A stretch of DNA of 21,178 nt from RGIG8782 sp017475895 (GTDB lineage: Bacteria; Pseudomonadota; Alphaproteobacteria; Rickettsiales; UBA1997). The stretch is taken from contig CAMVHP010000010.1 of assembly GCA_947167315.1 (NCBI GenBank), positions 1-21,178 of the forward strand, written 5' to 3'. Below the pieces are notes generated by a model. That model had not been told where the DNA came from and searched no databases. It saw only the letters and a program-made list of their open reading frames with translations. The position numbers and the translations under genes were made by a program. Of this stretch, positions 1 to 7,281 are shown in pieces; positions within the stretch are counted from its first letter, which is position 1, and every line of letters starts with the position of its first letter.

Positions 1-1
1 A

Positions 2-1693
2 AATGTTGGTAGTTATGATGATTTTTGTAACTCCTTTATGTTTGAACCGACAAAAGATCAGATTAAGGCAACAAACGAAATAATTTCCGATTTATCCAGT
101 GGTAAATTGATGGATAGATTATTGTGTGGTGATGTTGGTTTTGGTAAAACGGAAGTTGCCATTAGAACATCCTTTGTTGTGGTGGATAGCATAAATAGGG
201 GACAAGTTGCTGTGATAGTTCCTACAACTTTACTGTGTAGACAACACTATAAGCAATTCTGTGAAAGATTTAAGTATACTGACTATAAGGTTGTCAGTTT
301 ATCAAGATTAACAAGTGCTTCTGAAGCTAAAAAAATAAAAAGAGATTTGGAGCTTGGAAATGTGGATATAGTCATTGGAACACATTCACTTTTAAATAAA
401 GATGTTAAATTTAAAAATCTTGGATTGACCATAATAGATGAAGAACAGAGATTTGGAGTAAAACAAAAAGAAAAGATAAAAGAATTAAGGACGAATACGC
501 ATATTTTAGCGATGTCTGCCACTCCAATACCCAGAACTTTACAGATGTCAATTTCTGGAATAAGAGACTTATCTCTGATAATGACACCACCAATTAATAG
601 GGTAAATGTGGAAACTGTTGTGTGTCAATATGATGATGCTTATATAAAAAACGTTATGGATGAAGAAATAAAAAGAAAGGGTAGAGTTTTTATTGTTGTT
701 CCCAGAATAGCAGATATAGCGGAAGTCGTAAATAGGTTAAACATAACTATGCCGGATCTGAAATACTGTACGGTTCATGGACAGATGGACAGTGAAAAGG
801 TTGATATATTAATGAATGATTTCTATGATGGAAAATATGACGTTTTAATAGCAACAATCATAATAGAAAACGGAATAGATGTTCCGCAGGCAAACACTAT
901 GATTGTTTATAAGGCAAATAATTTTGGTTTGGCACAGTTGTACCAGTTAAGGGGTAGGGTAGGTAGAGGAGGCGTTCAGGCGTATGCCTATTTGACCACG
1001 AAAAAAACCGATATTGTAACGGATAACTCTAAAAAGAGACTAGAGATTATAGAATCCATTAGGGATTTAAATTCTGGGTTTATGATATCTTCTGAAGATA
1101 TGAATATAAGAGGTGTGGGTAATTTTTTGGGGGAAGAACAAAGTGGACATATAAAAGACGTTGGAGTAGAGTTGTATAACGATATGTTGATGAAGGCAAT
1201 AAATAAAAGTGGTAAAAATATCAGCGATGAAAATAAAAATAATACAGAGGAGTTGGAGGATTTTTCACCGGAAATAAAAATTCATTTGTCTACTGTGATT
1301 CCTAATAATTACATTGACAATGTAAATGTTAAAATGAAGTACTATAGAGAAATAGCTAATATTAAGAATAAGATTGACGCTGATGAAATAGCTAAAGACA
1401 TGATTAAACAATATGGTAATTTACCAGATAGTGTGAAAAATTTGTTTGCCGTTTCACTTCTAAAGCATAGATGTAAGTTGCTAAATATTCAACGATTATT
1501 GGTTAGTTGTGGTTTTATTTCCGTTTCGTTTCACAATAATAATTTTGTAGGTGTTGAAAAGTTGTTGAATTACTCGATGGATGACAAGAATATAAAGATT
1601 AAAAATGATGGCATTGTGTTTAATATGTCTGACAATGTTGATGTTTTTAGTGCAATTGACAATATTTTGAAACTATTGGAAAGCTGTATATAG
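2..1693 (+). CDS. mfd: Transcription-repair coupling factor Mfd, C-terminal part (5' end outside window)
   Basis: Mfd pushes RNA polymerase off DNA at lesions and recruits nucleotide excision repair. The reading frame is open from base 2, and the residues before the first Met (codon 13) fit the usual Mfd sequence ahead of the translocase, so the gene begins upstream of the window. Visible here, in window-residue numbers: a RecG-like Walker A, GDVGFGKTE (43-51); the DEEQ box (136-139); SATPIPRT (162-169); the ENGIDVPQ segment; and the RGRVGR arginine-finger motif (307-312). After these comes a C-terminal TRCF (D7-like) domain. About 563 residues are present of a family usually near 1,150, so the UvrB-like and RNA-polymerase-binding parts are missing because of the window edge, not truncation. 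It ends 56 bases before the DUF2793 gene, with only a weak 5-bp hairpin (1697-1708) and no clear terminator between them. Confidence 0.96.
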   Translation, partial: NVGSYDDFCNSFMFEPTKDQIKATNEIISDLSSGKLMDRLLCGDVGFGKTEVAIRTSFVVVDSINRGQVAVIVPTTLLCRQHYKQFCERFKYTDYKVVSLSRLTSASEAKKIKRDLELGNVDIVIGTHSLLNKDVKFKNLGLTIIDEEQRFGVKQKEKIKELRTNTHILAMSATPIPRTLQMSISGIRDLSLIMTPPINRVNVETVVCQYDDAYIKNVMDEEIKRKGRVFIVVPRIADIAEVVNRLNITMPDLKYCTVHGQMDSEKVDILMNDFYDGKYDVLIATIIIENGIDVPQANTMIVYKANNFGLAQLYQLRGRVGRGGVQAYAYLTTKKTDIVTDNSKKRLEIIESIRDLNSGFMISSEDMNIRGVGNFLGEEQSGHIKDVGVELYNDMLMKAINKSGKNISDENKNNTEELEDFSPEIKIHLSTVIPNNYIDNVNVKMKYYREIANIKNKIDADEIAKDMIKQYGNLPDSVKNLFAVSLLKHRCKLLNIQRLLVSCGFISVSFHNNNFVGVEKLLNYSMDDKNIKIKNDGIVFNMSDNVDVFSAIDNILKLLESCI

Positions 1694-1749
1694 TGTACTT
1701 CCTGAAGTAACTGCAAAATATAAAATATCCAAAAAAATAAAATTTTTCT

Positions 1750-2961
1750 ATGGATATCGAAAAAACAAATAATTTACAAATGCCTTTACTTATTCCAAAT
1801 CAGTCTGGAAAGGAAGTTACGCATAATGAGGCACTTATTATAATTGATAATCTTCTAAAAAATGTCGTTGTTGATAAAGATTTGACCGAGCCACCGGCTA
1901 ATGTAAATGATAATGATTTATACATAGTTGGAGCAAATGCCAGTGGCGATTGGATTAACATGGATAAATATTTAGCCTTTTATGATAACGGTTGGAGGTT
2001 TATTGAGCCAAGAGAAAACTTTATTTTTTATGTTTTGGATGAAAATAAATTTTACAAATATTCTAATAATGATTGGATTGAGTTAAATATAAACATAGGT
2101 GATTTACATTTATCAAAATTAGGTATAAATACCAGTTGTAGTAGTACTAATAGATTAAATGTAAGTAGCGATGGTGTTTTGTTTAACTATGAAAACAATG
2201 ATATTAAGGTAAACATTAATAAAAATACAAGCAGTGATGTTGCTAGCTGTAGATTTCAGTGTGGAGGTGGTGATATCGCGGAAATAGGCTTAATTAGTAA
2301 CAATAATTTTACTTTAAAAGTTTCTGGTGACGGGGAAAACTGGAATAATTCTTTTGTGGTTGATGCTAGTACTGGAAATATTGATTTTAAGGGAGTAATA
2401 ACAAATAATGGTCTAGCCGTTACCGGTGTTGATAATGTTGTCACGAAGGTTCAGACTATAAATTTAAGTTCTACGGAATCTGTGATTTTTACTGATCTTG
2501 AGGAGGGTTATAACTACAAAATTCAATTTACCAATGTTAAAAATAGCGTTCAACATTGGGAGTTATTTGGTGTTTTATCGAGTGATAACGGGTTAAATTA
2601 TGTAACTAATACGGTATATAAAAATAATAATGTAACATTCGGTTCAACGTCTGACCATAATGTCACCGATCTTGATCATTTTCTATTTGCTCATGTGCTA
2701 AATGGTGTTTCTTTTGGTGGTGGTAGTGATACTTTATTTATAAATGGTTGCCTTACCCTTTTTAACATAAATACGTCCAATAATGCTGGGAAAATAGTTG
2801 AGGGTGAATTTAGCTACACAAGCTCTGGAAATCTTAATGTTATGCGTCTTTTAATAAGTAGCTACATCACAACGGTTGGAGCGTATAACGCAATAAAGTT
2901 ATATCCAAGCTCTGGATATTTCACTTCTGGTATTGTTACACTATACAAGCAAAAATTATAA
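1750..2961 (+). CDS. DUF2793 phage/GTA tail-fibre-like protein
   Basis: Residues about 10-100 match the DUF2793 pattern: a start with LLIPNQSGKEVTHNEAL, then a 'DLTEPPANVNDNDLYIVG' block, a 'GDWINMDKYLAFYDNGWRF' block and a closing 'W-I-E-L' strand. DUF2793 is found almost only next to alphaproteobacterial prophage and gene-transfer-agent genes. The remaining 300 residues are rich in Asn, Ser, Gly and Thr, contain a 'DASTGNIDFKG' segment common in tail fibres, and look like beta-rich fibre or head-binding material. No signal peptide or membrane segment is seen. No capsid, portal or terminase gene lies beside it, and its neighbours are mfd and rpoH, so it is either a scattered GTA-type gene or a prophage remnant. 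The ATG at 1750 has no obvious Shine-Dalgarno. The DUF2793 assignment is confident; a fibre or adhesin role is inferred. Confidence 0.85.
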   Translation: MDIEKTNNLQMPLLIPNQSGKEVTHNEALIIIDNLLKNVVVDKDLTEPPANVNDNDLYIVGANASGDWINMDKYLAFYDNGWRFIEPRENFIFYVLDENKFYKYSNNDWIELNINIGDLHLSKLGINTSCSSTNRLNVSSDGVLFNYENNDIKVNINKNTSSDVASCRFQCGGGDIAEIGLISNNNFTLKVSGDGENWNNSFVVDASTGNIDFKGVITNNGLAVTGVDNVVTKVQTINLSSTESVIFTDLEEGYNYKIQFTNVKNSVQHWELFGVLSSDNGLNYVTNTVYKNNNVTFGSTSDHNVTDLDHFLFAHVLNGVSFGGGSDTLFINGCLTLFNINTSNNAGKIVEGEFSYTSSGNLNVMRLLISSYITTVGAYNAIKLYPSSGYFTSGIVTLYKQKL

Positions 2962-2972
2962 ATAAGAAAAGC

Positions 2973-3021
2973 AGACAGGCAGAATCAACACCAACGGTGT
3001 TACCTTCTGTCTTTTAATTTT
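2973..3021. terminator. Bidirectional hairpin terminator between convergent genes
   Basis: A two-part hairpin lies between the DUF2793 gene (+) and the NifU gene (-). The outer stem is AGACAG (2973-2978) with CTGTCT (3007-3012). The inner stem is AACACC (2987-2992) with GGTGTT (2996-3001) around the loop AAC. It is followed by TTTAATTTT on the plus strand, and on the minus strand by a U-rich run (complement of AATAAGAAAAG), so it can serve both genes. Confidence 0.7.
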
Positions 3022-3033
3022 GTCGATAATTAT

Positions 3034-3282
3034 TTATAGATCTTCTTCAAAATCCAAGGCTTCCACTGAAACAATTTCTGGTATTTCCTCTTTCAACATA
3101 CCTTCAACGGTATTTTTTAGAGTGATTGCAGACAGTGGACATCCTCTACAGTTGCCGAGCAATTTTACACTGACTACACCTTTTTTGTAGTCAACAAACT
3201 CAATATTACCTCCGTCCATAACCAACATCGGTCTTATTTTAGTTTTTATAATTTCTTTTATTTTTTCTATATTGGTGTTCAT
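3034..3282 (-). CDS. NifU C-terminal-domain Fe-S cluster scaffold (Nfu type)
   Basis: An 82-residue stand-alone NifU C-terminal domain. The family carries a transient Fe-S cluster between two subunits and passes it to target proteins. The cluster ligands are the CxxC pair C45 and C48 in GNCRGCPLSA, and the family motif 'MDGGNIEFVDY' precedes them. Alphaproteobacterial Nfu proteins often have an extra N-terminal Nfu_N domain of about 90 residues, which is absent here, so this is the short form. The ATG at 3282 lies one base after the rpoH stop codon, so the two genes are almost certainly co-transcribed and translationally coupled. Pairing an Fe-S repair factor with the heat-shock sigma factor would make sense under stress, but that link is inferred from position only. 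Confidence 0.9.
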   Translation of the reverse strand: MNTNIEKIKEIIKTKIRPMLVMDGGNIEFVDYKKGVVSVKLLGNCRGCPLSAITLKNTVEGMLKEEIPEIVSVEALDFEEDL

Positions 3283-3283
3283 A

Positions 3284-4138
3284 TTAGTTGACTTTGTTTA
3301 TAATAAACTCCTTTACTTTTTTTATTGCTCCTTCCTCGATTTGTCTTATTCTTTCTCCTGAAACGCCATATTTATCGCTTAATTCCTTTAATGTTAGTGG
3401 GTTTTCTAATAGTCTTCTGCTGCATAAAATTTCTTTTTCTCTGTCGTTTAAAGTATTGATGGCGTCCTGCATTGCTGTTTTACTCTTTTCGTTATAATCT
3501 CTTGATATTAAAATTGACTCCGGTGTTCCATATCTTGATGGTAACAGCTCTATAATTTCTTTTCCTTCATTTTCAATTCCATTGCTGGCTTTATTCAATG
3601 ATATATCCTGTTTTGATAATCTTTGATTCATGGATACAACTTCATATTCGGGTACACCTAACTCTTCCGCTATACACTTAACATTATCATTGCTTAATTC
3701 TTTTTGACCATAGGACAATATTTTGTTTTTTATCTTTGATAGGTTAAAAAACAATTTTTTTTGTGCTGCCGTTGTACCTATTTTAACCAGAGACCAACTT
3801 TTTAATATAAAATCCTGTATAGTTGCCCTTATCCACCACATAGCGTATGTAGCCAATTTACAACCCTTTGACAGCGTAAAATCTTTAACAGCCTTCATTA
3901 ATCCTATATTACCTTCCGAAATTACATCCATCATTGGCAGTCCGTATCTTCTGTACATAAACGCTATTTTTACCACAAGCCTTAGGTGACTTGATACCAA
4001 TATTTTAGCGGCATTTAAGTCTCCATCTTCTTTCAACTGAGCATACTTCCTTTCCTCTTCCTCCGTTAGAACAGGAATTTTGTATACCTCGTTTAGGTAT
4101 TTCTGTAAACTATTTTGTGTCTCTAGTGTTGCTAACAT
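3284..4138 (-). CDS. rpoH: RNA polymerase heat-shock sigma factor RpoH (sigma-32)
   Basis: A 284-residue sigma-70-family protein of the usual RpoH length, without the long sigma 1.1 region of RpoD. Region 2 is clear: DVISEGNIGLMKAVKDF (71-87) and YAMWWIRATIQDFILKSWS (98-116). It is followed by QKKLFFNLS (126-134), the RpoH box that separates sigma-32 from RpoD and RpoS. Region 4 has a helix-turn-helix at about 249-276 ending GERIRQIEEGAIKKV. In alphaproteobacteria RpoH drives chaperone and protease genes. It is transcribed away from the flavodiiron gene, from a 150-base AT-rich spacer, and runs into the nifU-type gene. The ATG at 4138 has only a weak purine-rich stretch (AATAAG) before it. 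Confidence 0.95.
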   Translation of the reverse strand: MLATLETQNSLQKYLNEVYKIPVLTEEEERKYAQLKEDGDLNAAKILVSSHLRLVVKIAFMYRRYGLPMMDVISEGNIGLMKAVKDFTLSKGCKLATYAMWWIRATIQDFILKSWSLVKIGTTAAQKKLFFNLSKIKNKILSYGQKELSNDNVKCIAEELGVPEYEVVSMNQRLSKQDISLNKASNGIENEGKEIIELLPSRYGTPESILISRDYNEKSKTAMQDAINTLNDREKEILCSRRLLENPLTLKELSDKYGVSGERIRQIEEGAIKKVKEFIINKVN

Positions 4139-4245
4139 ATCTTATTTTTAGTTGATAAACAAATAAAAATTAATACGATAAAATTTTAGTATTTTTTTTA
4201 AAAAATACAAGGATAAAATTTACTAAATAATTCTTGACTTATGTG

Positions 4246-4258
4246 AACCAAATTGGTT
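4246..4258. promoter_or_regulatory. Palindrome upstream of the flavodiiron gene, possible operator
   Basis: AACCAA-A-TTGGTT is a perfect 6-bp inverted repeat around one base. It lies in the spacer between rpoH (-) and the flavodiiron gene (+), directly after a good -35-like TTGACT (4234-4239). A matching -10 at normal spacing is poor (TTGAAT at 17 bp). A regulator binding here would sit on the promoter. A second palindrome, GTA-T8-A6-TAC (4189-4208), lies upstream. No regulator is identified, and such AT-rich palindromes can occur by chance. Confidence 0.3.
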
Positions 4259-4291
4259 GAATTATAGCAAGTTCTAAATATAAATGTGGCA

Positions 4292-5446
4292 ATGGAAACG
4301 GTAAAAAATATTTATTATGTTGGTGTAGACGATAGGGATATAGATTTATTTGAAGGGCAATATGTCGTTCCCAATGGGGTATCCTATAACTCTTATGTTA
4401 TTATGGACGATAAAATTACGGTTATGGATACGGTGGATGTACATAAAAAAGATGTTTGGTTAAACAATTTAGAAAAGGTTTTAAATGGTAGAGTGCCTGA
4501 GTATATTGTGGTTTCACATGTGGAACCAGATCATTCTGGAAGTTTAGAGGTATTTTTAGAAAAATATAAAAATGTTAAGATTGTTTCAAATGCAAAAGTT
4601 TTTTCCATGATTTCGCAGTTTTTTCCAGAATTAAAGATGGATGATAGAAAGGTAGTTGTTAATGAAAACGACACTTTATCGCTTGGTAGTCATGTTTTAA
4701 AGTTTATTTTAGCACCAATGGTTCATTGGCCGGAGGTTATGATGACCTTTGAGGAGACGGAAGGTATTTTATTTTCCGCAGATGCCTTTGGTAAATTTGG
4801 GACACTGGATACGGTTGAAAAGTGGGATGATGAGGCAAGGAGATACTATTTCAATATAGTCGGTAAATATGGAGCACAAGTTCAAACTCTGTTGAAAAAA
4901 GTCGCCGTTTTAGATATTAAAAGGATATTTCCGTTGCACGGTCCTATTTTAAATGACAATTTAAATTATTATATAGGTAAGTATAATTTGTGGAGTAGTT
5001 ATCAACCGGAAAATAACGGTATACTTATTGCCTATGCGTCGATTTATGGTAACACAAAAAATGTTGTTGATGAGATAACGTGTCTACTTAGAGAAAACAA
5101 GGAAAATGTTGTATTGATTGATTTAGCAAGGGAAGATATATCAAGAGCTGTGGAAAATGCCTTTAGGTATGATAGGTTGATTTTAGCAAGTCCAACCTAT
5201 GATGGTGGTTTATTTCCGGCCATGGAAAACTTTATATTGAGGTTAAAAAGTAAAAATTACCAAAATAGAAAAGTTGCTTTTGTTGAAAATTTTTCATGGG
5301 CTCCAATGGCAGCAAAAAAGATGAAAGAACTTATGGAAACTATGAAAAATATTGAGTTTGTTGAAGATGTTGTTTCAATAAAATCTGCCATAAAAAGTGA
5401 AGATATGATGCAAATTGAAAATTTAGTTAATAAAATAAGACTATAA
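4292..5446 (+). CDS. Class A flavodiiron protein (FprA-type O2/NO reductase)
   Basis: Flavodiiron proteins reduce O2 to water or NO to N2O in the cytoplasm, protecting anaerobic or microaerophilic cells. The metallo-beta-lactamase-like half keeps a full diiron ligand set (numbered from the ATG at 4292): H76, E78, D80 and H81 in SHVEPDHSGSL, H145 in MVHWPE, D164 in FSADAFGKFG, and H226 in FPLHGP. From about residue 243 a flavodoxin domain begins, with the FMN phosphate loop ASIYGNTKN and the 'LASPTYDGGLFP' loop. At 384 residues it is the plain two-domain form without a rubredoxin tail, so it needs a separate electron donor not seen here. An in-frame GTG at 4286 would add two residues; neither start has a clear Shine-Dalgarno. 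The gene resembles those of anaerobes and may have been acquired horizontally, which is an inference. Confidence 0.93.
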   Translation: METVKNIYYVGVDDRDIDLFEGQYVVPNGVSYNSYVIMDDKITVMDTVDVHKKDVWLNNLEKVLNGRVPEYIVVSHVEPDHSGSLEVFLEKYKNVKIVSNAKVFSMISQFFPELKMDDRKVVVNENDTLSLGSHVLKFILAPMVHWPEVMMTFEETEGILFSADAFGKFGTLDTVEKWDDEARRYYFNIVGKYGAQVQTLLKKVAVLDIKRIFPLHGPILNDNLNYYIGKYNLWSSYQPENNGILIAYASIYGNTKNVVDEITCLLRENKENVVLIDLAREDISRAVENAFRYDRLILASPTYDGGLFPAMENFILRLKSKNYQNRKVAFVENFSWAPMAAKKMKELMETMKNIEFVEDVVSIKSAIKSEDMMQIENLVNKIRL

Positions 5447-5491
5447 ATATTGTAAATATTAATTTTTTTTGTTTTATTAGTAATAATTTAC

Positions 5492-5519
5492 TTGAAAAAT
5501 AACAAAAATGTTTTACAAT
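5492..5519 (+). promoter_or_regulatory. Sigma70-type promoter of the tRNA-Thr gene
   Basis: The -35 box TTGAAA (5492-5497) and -10 box TACAAT (5514-5519) are separated by 16 bases. A start about 7 bases downstream falls just before the mature tRNA at 5532, as expected for a single tRNA transcript. The same transcript probably continues into the coiled-coil gene. Confidence 0.65.
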
Positions 5520-5531
5520 ATAGAAAAATAA

Positions 5532-5607
5532 GCCGTTATAGCTCAGTTGGTAGAGCAACACATTGGTAATGTGTAGGTCGCTGGTTCAAGTCCCGTTAAC
5601 GGCACCA
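5532..5607 (+). tRNA. tRNA-Thr (anticodon GGT)
   Basis: A 76-base cloverleaf. The acceptor arms GCCGTTA and TAACGGC pair fully, followed by discriminator A and an encoded CCA. The D arm is GCTC...GAGC, the anticodon stem is ACACA/TGTGT with loop TTGGTAA giving anticodon GGT, the variable loop is AGGTC, and the T loop is TTCAAGT. The T stem (GCTGG with CCCGT) holds a T-C mismatch and a G-T pair, which is slightly weaker than normal. GGT reads ACC and ACT threonine codons. Confidence 0.94.
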
Positions 5608-5637
5608 CTGTTTATAAATAATTTTCTGGTAATCAAT

Positions 5638-6591
5638 ATGTACGGTCAAGGTAGAGGAGTTGATGGAAAAAGACCTCATGGGGGTGGATGGCGACCACCG
5701 CACGATGACGCGTGGAGAAGAGATGAAATAAGAAGAAGAGAAGAGATGATTAGGAGGGAGGAGGAGAGAATAAGAAGAGAACAAGAGGAGATGAATAGAA
5801 GAGAAAGGGAATTGGAAGAGGAAGATAGAAAAATAAAAGAGATGGAAGAAAAAGCTGAAGCCGAAAAAAAGAGAATGGAGGAAAAACAGAAAAAACTGGA
5901 GGAGGAGCAGGCAAAAAGAAAAAAAGAAGAGGAAAGAAAAAAAGAAAAAGCAGAAAAAGAAAAGAAAAAACAAGATAAAGAGGCGGAGAAACAACAAAAA
6001 AAAGAGGGTAAAAAACCAGATTTTGCCGCCCAAAAAAGACAACAGCAGATACAGAAAGTTAATGAAAGAATAAAAAAGACAAGCGAGAAAAACAAAGAGA
6101 CAAATAAGAAAGAAAAACCGGTTAGAAATACAATGTCTACGGCAATTGCGGCGGGTGGTTGTATAGCATTAACTCCATTATTGACGGTATTTCCTCCGGC
6201 TATGATATTAGCCATAATAGGACTTATAATAGCTAGAGCGTCTGGCAATAAGACACTAACAAAGATTACTGACTCCATAGGTGGCGCTCTTAAAAAAGTT
6301 GGCAAGTATATTGATGATGGGGATACACAAAGAATGAAGGATATTGACAAAAACAGTCTTAAATACGCTATTCAGAAGGCGGAAGAACTTGATAAAAAAC
6401 GTAATGAATTATTGGCTCTTGAGGAGGAAGAAAAACAAAAAATTAAAAATTTTGAAGGTACTATGAACGTTCGTGTTGACGAGCAAGATGTAGTTCCGTC
6501 GTCACAAATTGGCAGCGAAAAAAGCTTTGTACAGATTGAAAAGGAAAAACAAAGTAAAAAACAGCAACAGCAGCAGGTATTGAGTCAATAA
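5638..6591 (+). CDS. Charged coiled-coil protein with a membrane hairpin, unknown function
   Basis: I do not recognise a named family. From the ATG at 5638 the product is 317 residues. The longer in-frame start at 5563 lies inside the tRNA and is not credible. After a Gly/Pro/His-rich start (GGGWRPPHDDAW), residues about 25-160 are an unbroken highly charged Glu/Lys/Arg helix, likely a coiled coil or single alpha-helix. Residues 166-201 form a hydrophobic stretch, long enough for a hairpin or one long membrane segment, starting MSTAIAAGGC and containing Pro-Pro. A second amphipathic helix follows, and the C-terminus is Gln-rich (KQQQQQ). It starts 30 bases after tRNA-Thr, probably in the same transcript, and converges on rnc with a 7-base gap. 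A membrane-anchored scaffold or surface-exposed protein are both possible. Low-complexity similarity to TolA, IncA-like or eukaryotic proteins would not be evidence of function. Confidence 0.7.
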   Translation: MYGQGRGVDGKRPHGGGWRPPHDDAWRRDEIRRREEMIRREEERIRREQEEMNRRERELEEEDRKIKEMEEKAEAEKKRMEEKQKKLEEEQAKRKKEEERKKEKAEKEKKKQDKEAEKQQKKEGKKPDFAAQKRQQQIQKVNERIKKTSEKNKETNKKEKPVRNTMSTAIAAGGCIALTPLLTVFPPAMILAIIGLIIARASGNKTLTKITDSIGGALKKVGKYIDDGDTQRMKDIDKNSLKYAIQKAEELDKKRNELLALEEEEKQKIKNFEGTMNVRVDEQDVVPSSQIGSEKSFVQIEKEKQSKKQQQQQVLSQ

Positions 6592-6598
6592 TTTGATA

Positions 6599-7279
6599 TT
6601 ATTCAACTGACATACTTTTTTTTATTATGTCGAGCATCTTTGTTGCCAGTATTCTTTCTACTTTTTTAATATTATTACCTTCAAGCTCAATTGTTTTTAG
6701 ATTTGGTACAGTTAGAGATATTATAAACGTTTGATTATTGGTTGTTTTTACAAGTTTATATTCTGGATTTACCTTATAGTATTTTTGTATTAATTCCTGC
6801 AATTCGCTTTTGGGATTTTTCGGTAATTTTGTATCTTTGTCATCAATTTTGCTCCATATGTTTAAAATGAAGTCTTTAACAGTATAAAAGTCAGAATCTA
6901 GATATATTGCACCGATTAAAGATTCCATAATATTTTCAAGATTACTTACATTTTCTCTACCACCACTATTTTCCTCTCCTTTTGTCATTATAACAAATTT
7001 TCCAAGATTAAAATTTCTTGATATGTTTGATAAAGTACCTTTTGAGACTAAAAATGCTTTTCTCTTTGATAGGTCGCCTTCTGTTTCTTCTCTATGAGTG
7101 TTAAATAAATAATCATTTATAACCATTGATAATATGGAATCACCCAAAAACTCCAACCTTTCGTAGTTAAATTTTTTAGCCCCGTTTTTATAGGACATGC
7201 TCGGATGGGTCATTGCCTCTAAAATTAGGTTCTTGTTTTTGAATGTGTAACCTATGTTATTTTCTAATTCTTCAAACAT
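6599..7279 (-). CDS. rnc: Ribonuclease III
   Basis: RNase III cuts double-stranded RNA and processes rRNA precursors and mRNAs. The signature is ERLEFLGDS with acidic residues E40, E43 and D47. The second metal-binding helix reads NLENIMESLIGAIYLD, with E119 in place. The residue three before it, usually Asp (D114 in E. coli), is N116 here. A C-terminal double-stranded-RNA-binding domain starts near residue 157 (PKSELQELIQ). The length, 226 residues, is normal. It follows lepB by 2 bases at the end of the minus-strand operon; lepB-rnc adjacency is a widely conserved arrangement. The ATG at 7279 is supported by that spacing. Confidence 0.96.
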   Translation of the reverse strand: MFEELENNIGYTFKNKNLILEAMTHPSMSYKNGAKKFNYERLEFLGDSILSMVINDYLFNTHREETEGDLSKRKAFLVSKGTLSNISRNFNLGKFVIMTKGEENSGGRENVSNLENIMESLIGAIYLDSDFYTVKDFILNIWSKIDDKDTKLPKNPKSELQELIQKYYKVNPEYKLVKTTNNQTFIISLTVPNLKTIELEGNNIKKVERILATKMLDIIKKSMSVE

Positions 7280-7281
7280 AA

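Noticed and set aside
3288..3989. Plus-strand frames opposite rpoH (and similar shadows opposite msbA and the MORN genes)
   Set aside because: They overlap well-identified genes in antisense, have no family features and no ribosome-binding sites.
5532..5607. tRNA-Thr as an integration site for a mobile element
   Set aside because: No second copy of the tRNA 3' end, no integrase and no element-like genes were seen next to it.
5563..5637. A longer start for the coiled-coil protein beginning inside the tRNA
   Set aside because: It would require the tRNA-Thr sequence to be coding. The ATG at 5638 gives a sensible N-terminus.
5596..6350. Long minus-strand frames rich in Phe and Ser opposite the coiled-coil gene
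   Set aside because: They are the antisense of a Glu/Lys/Arg-rich coding region, which avoids stops on the other strand by composition alone. No start signals or family features.
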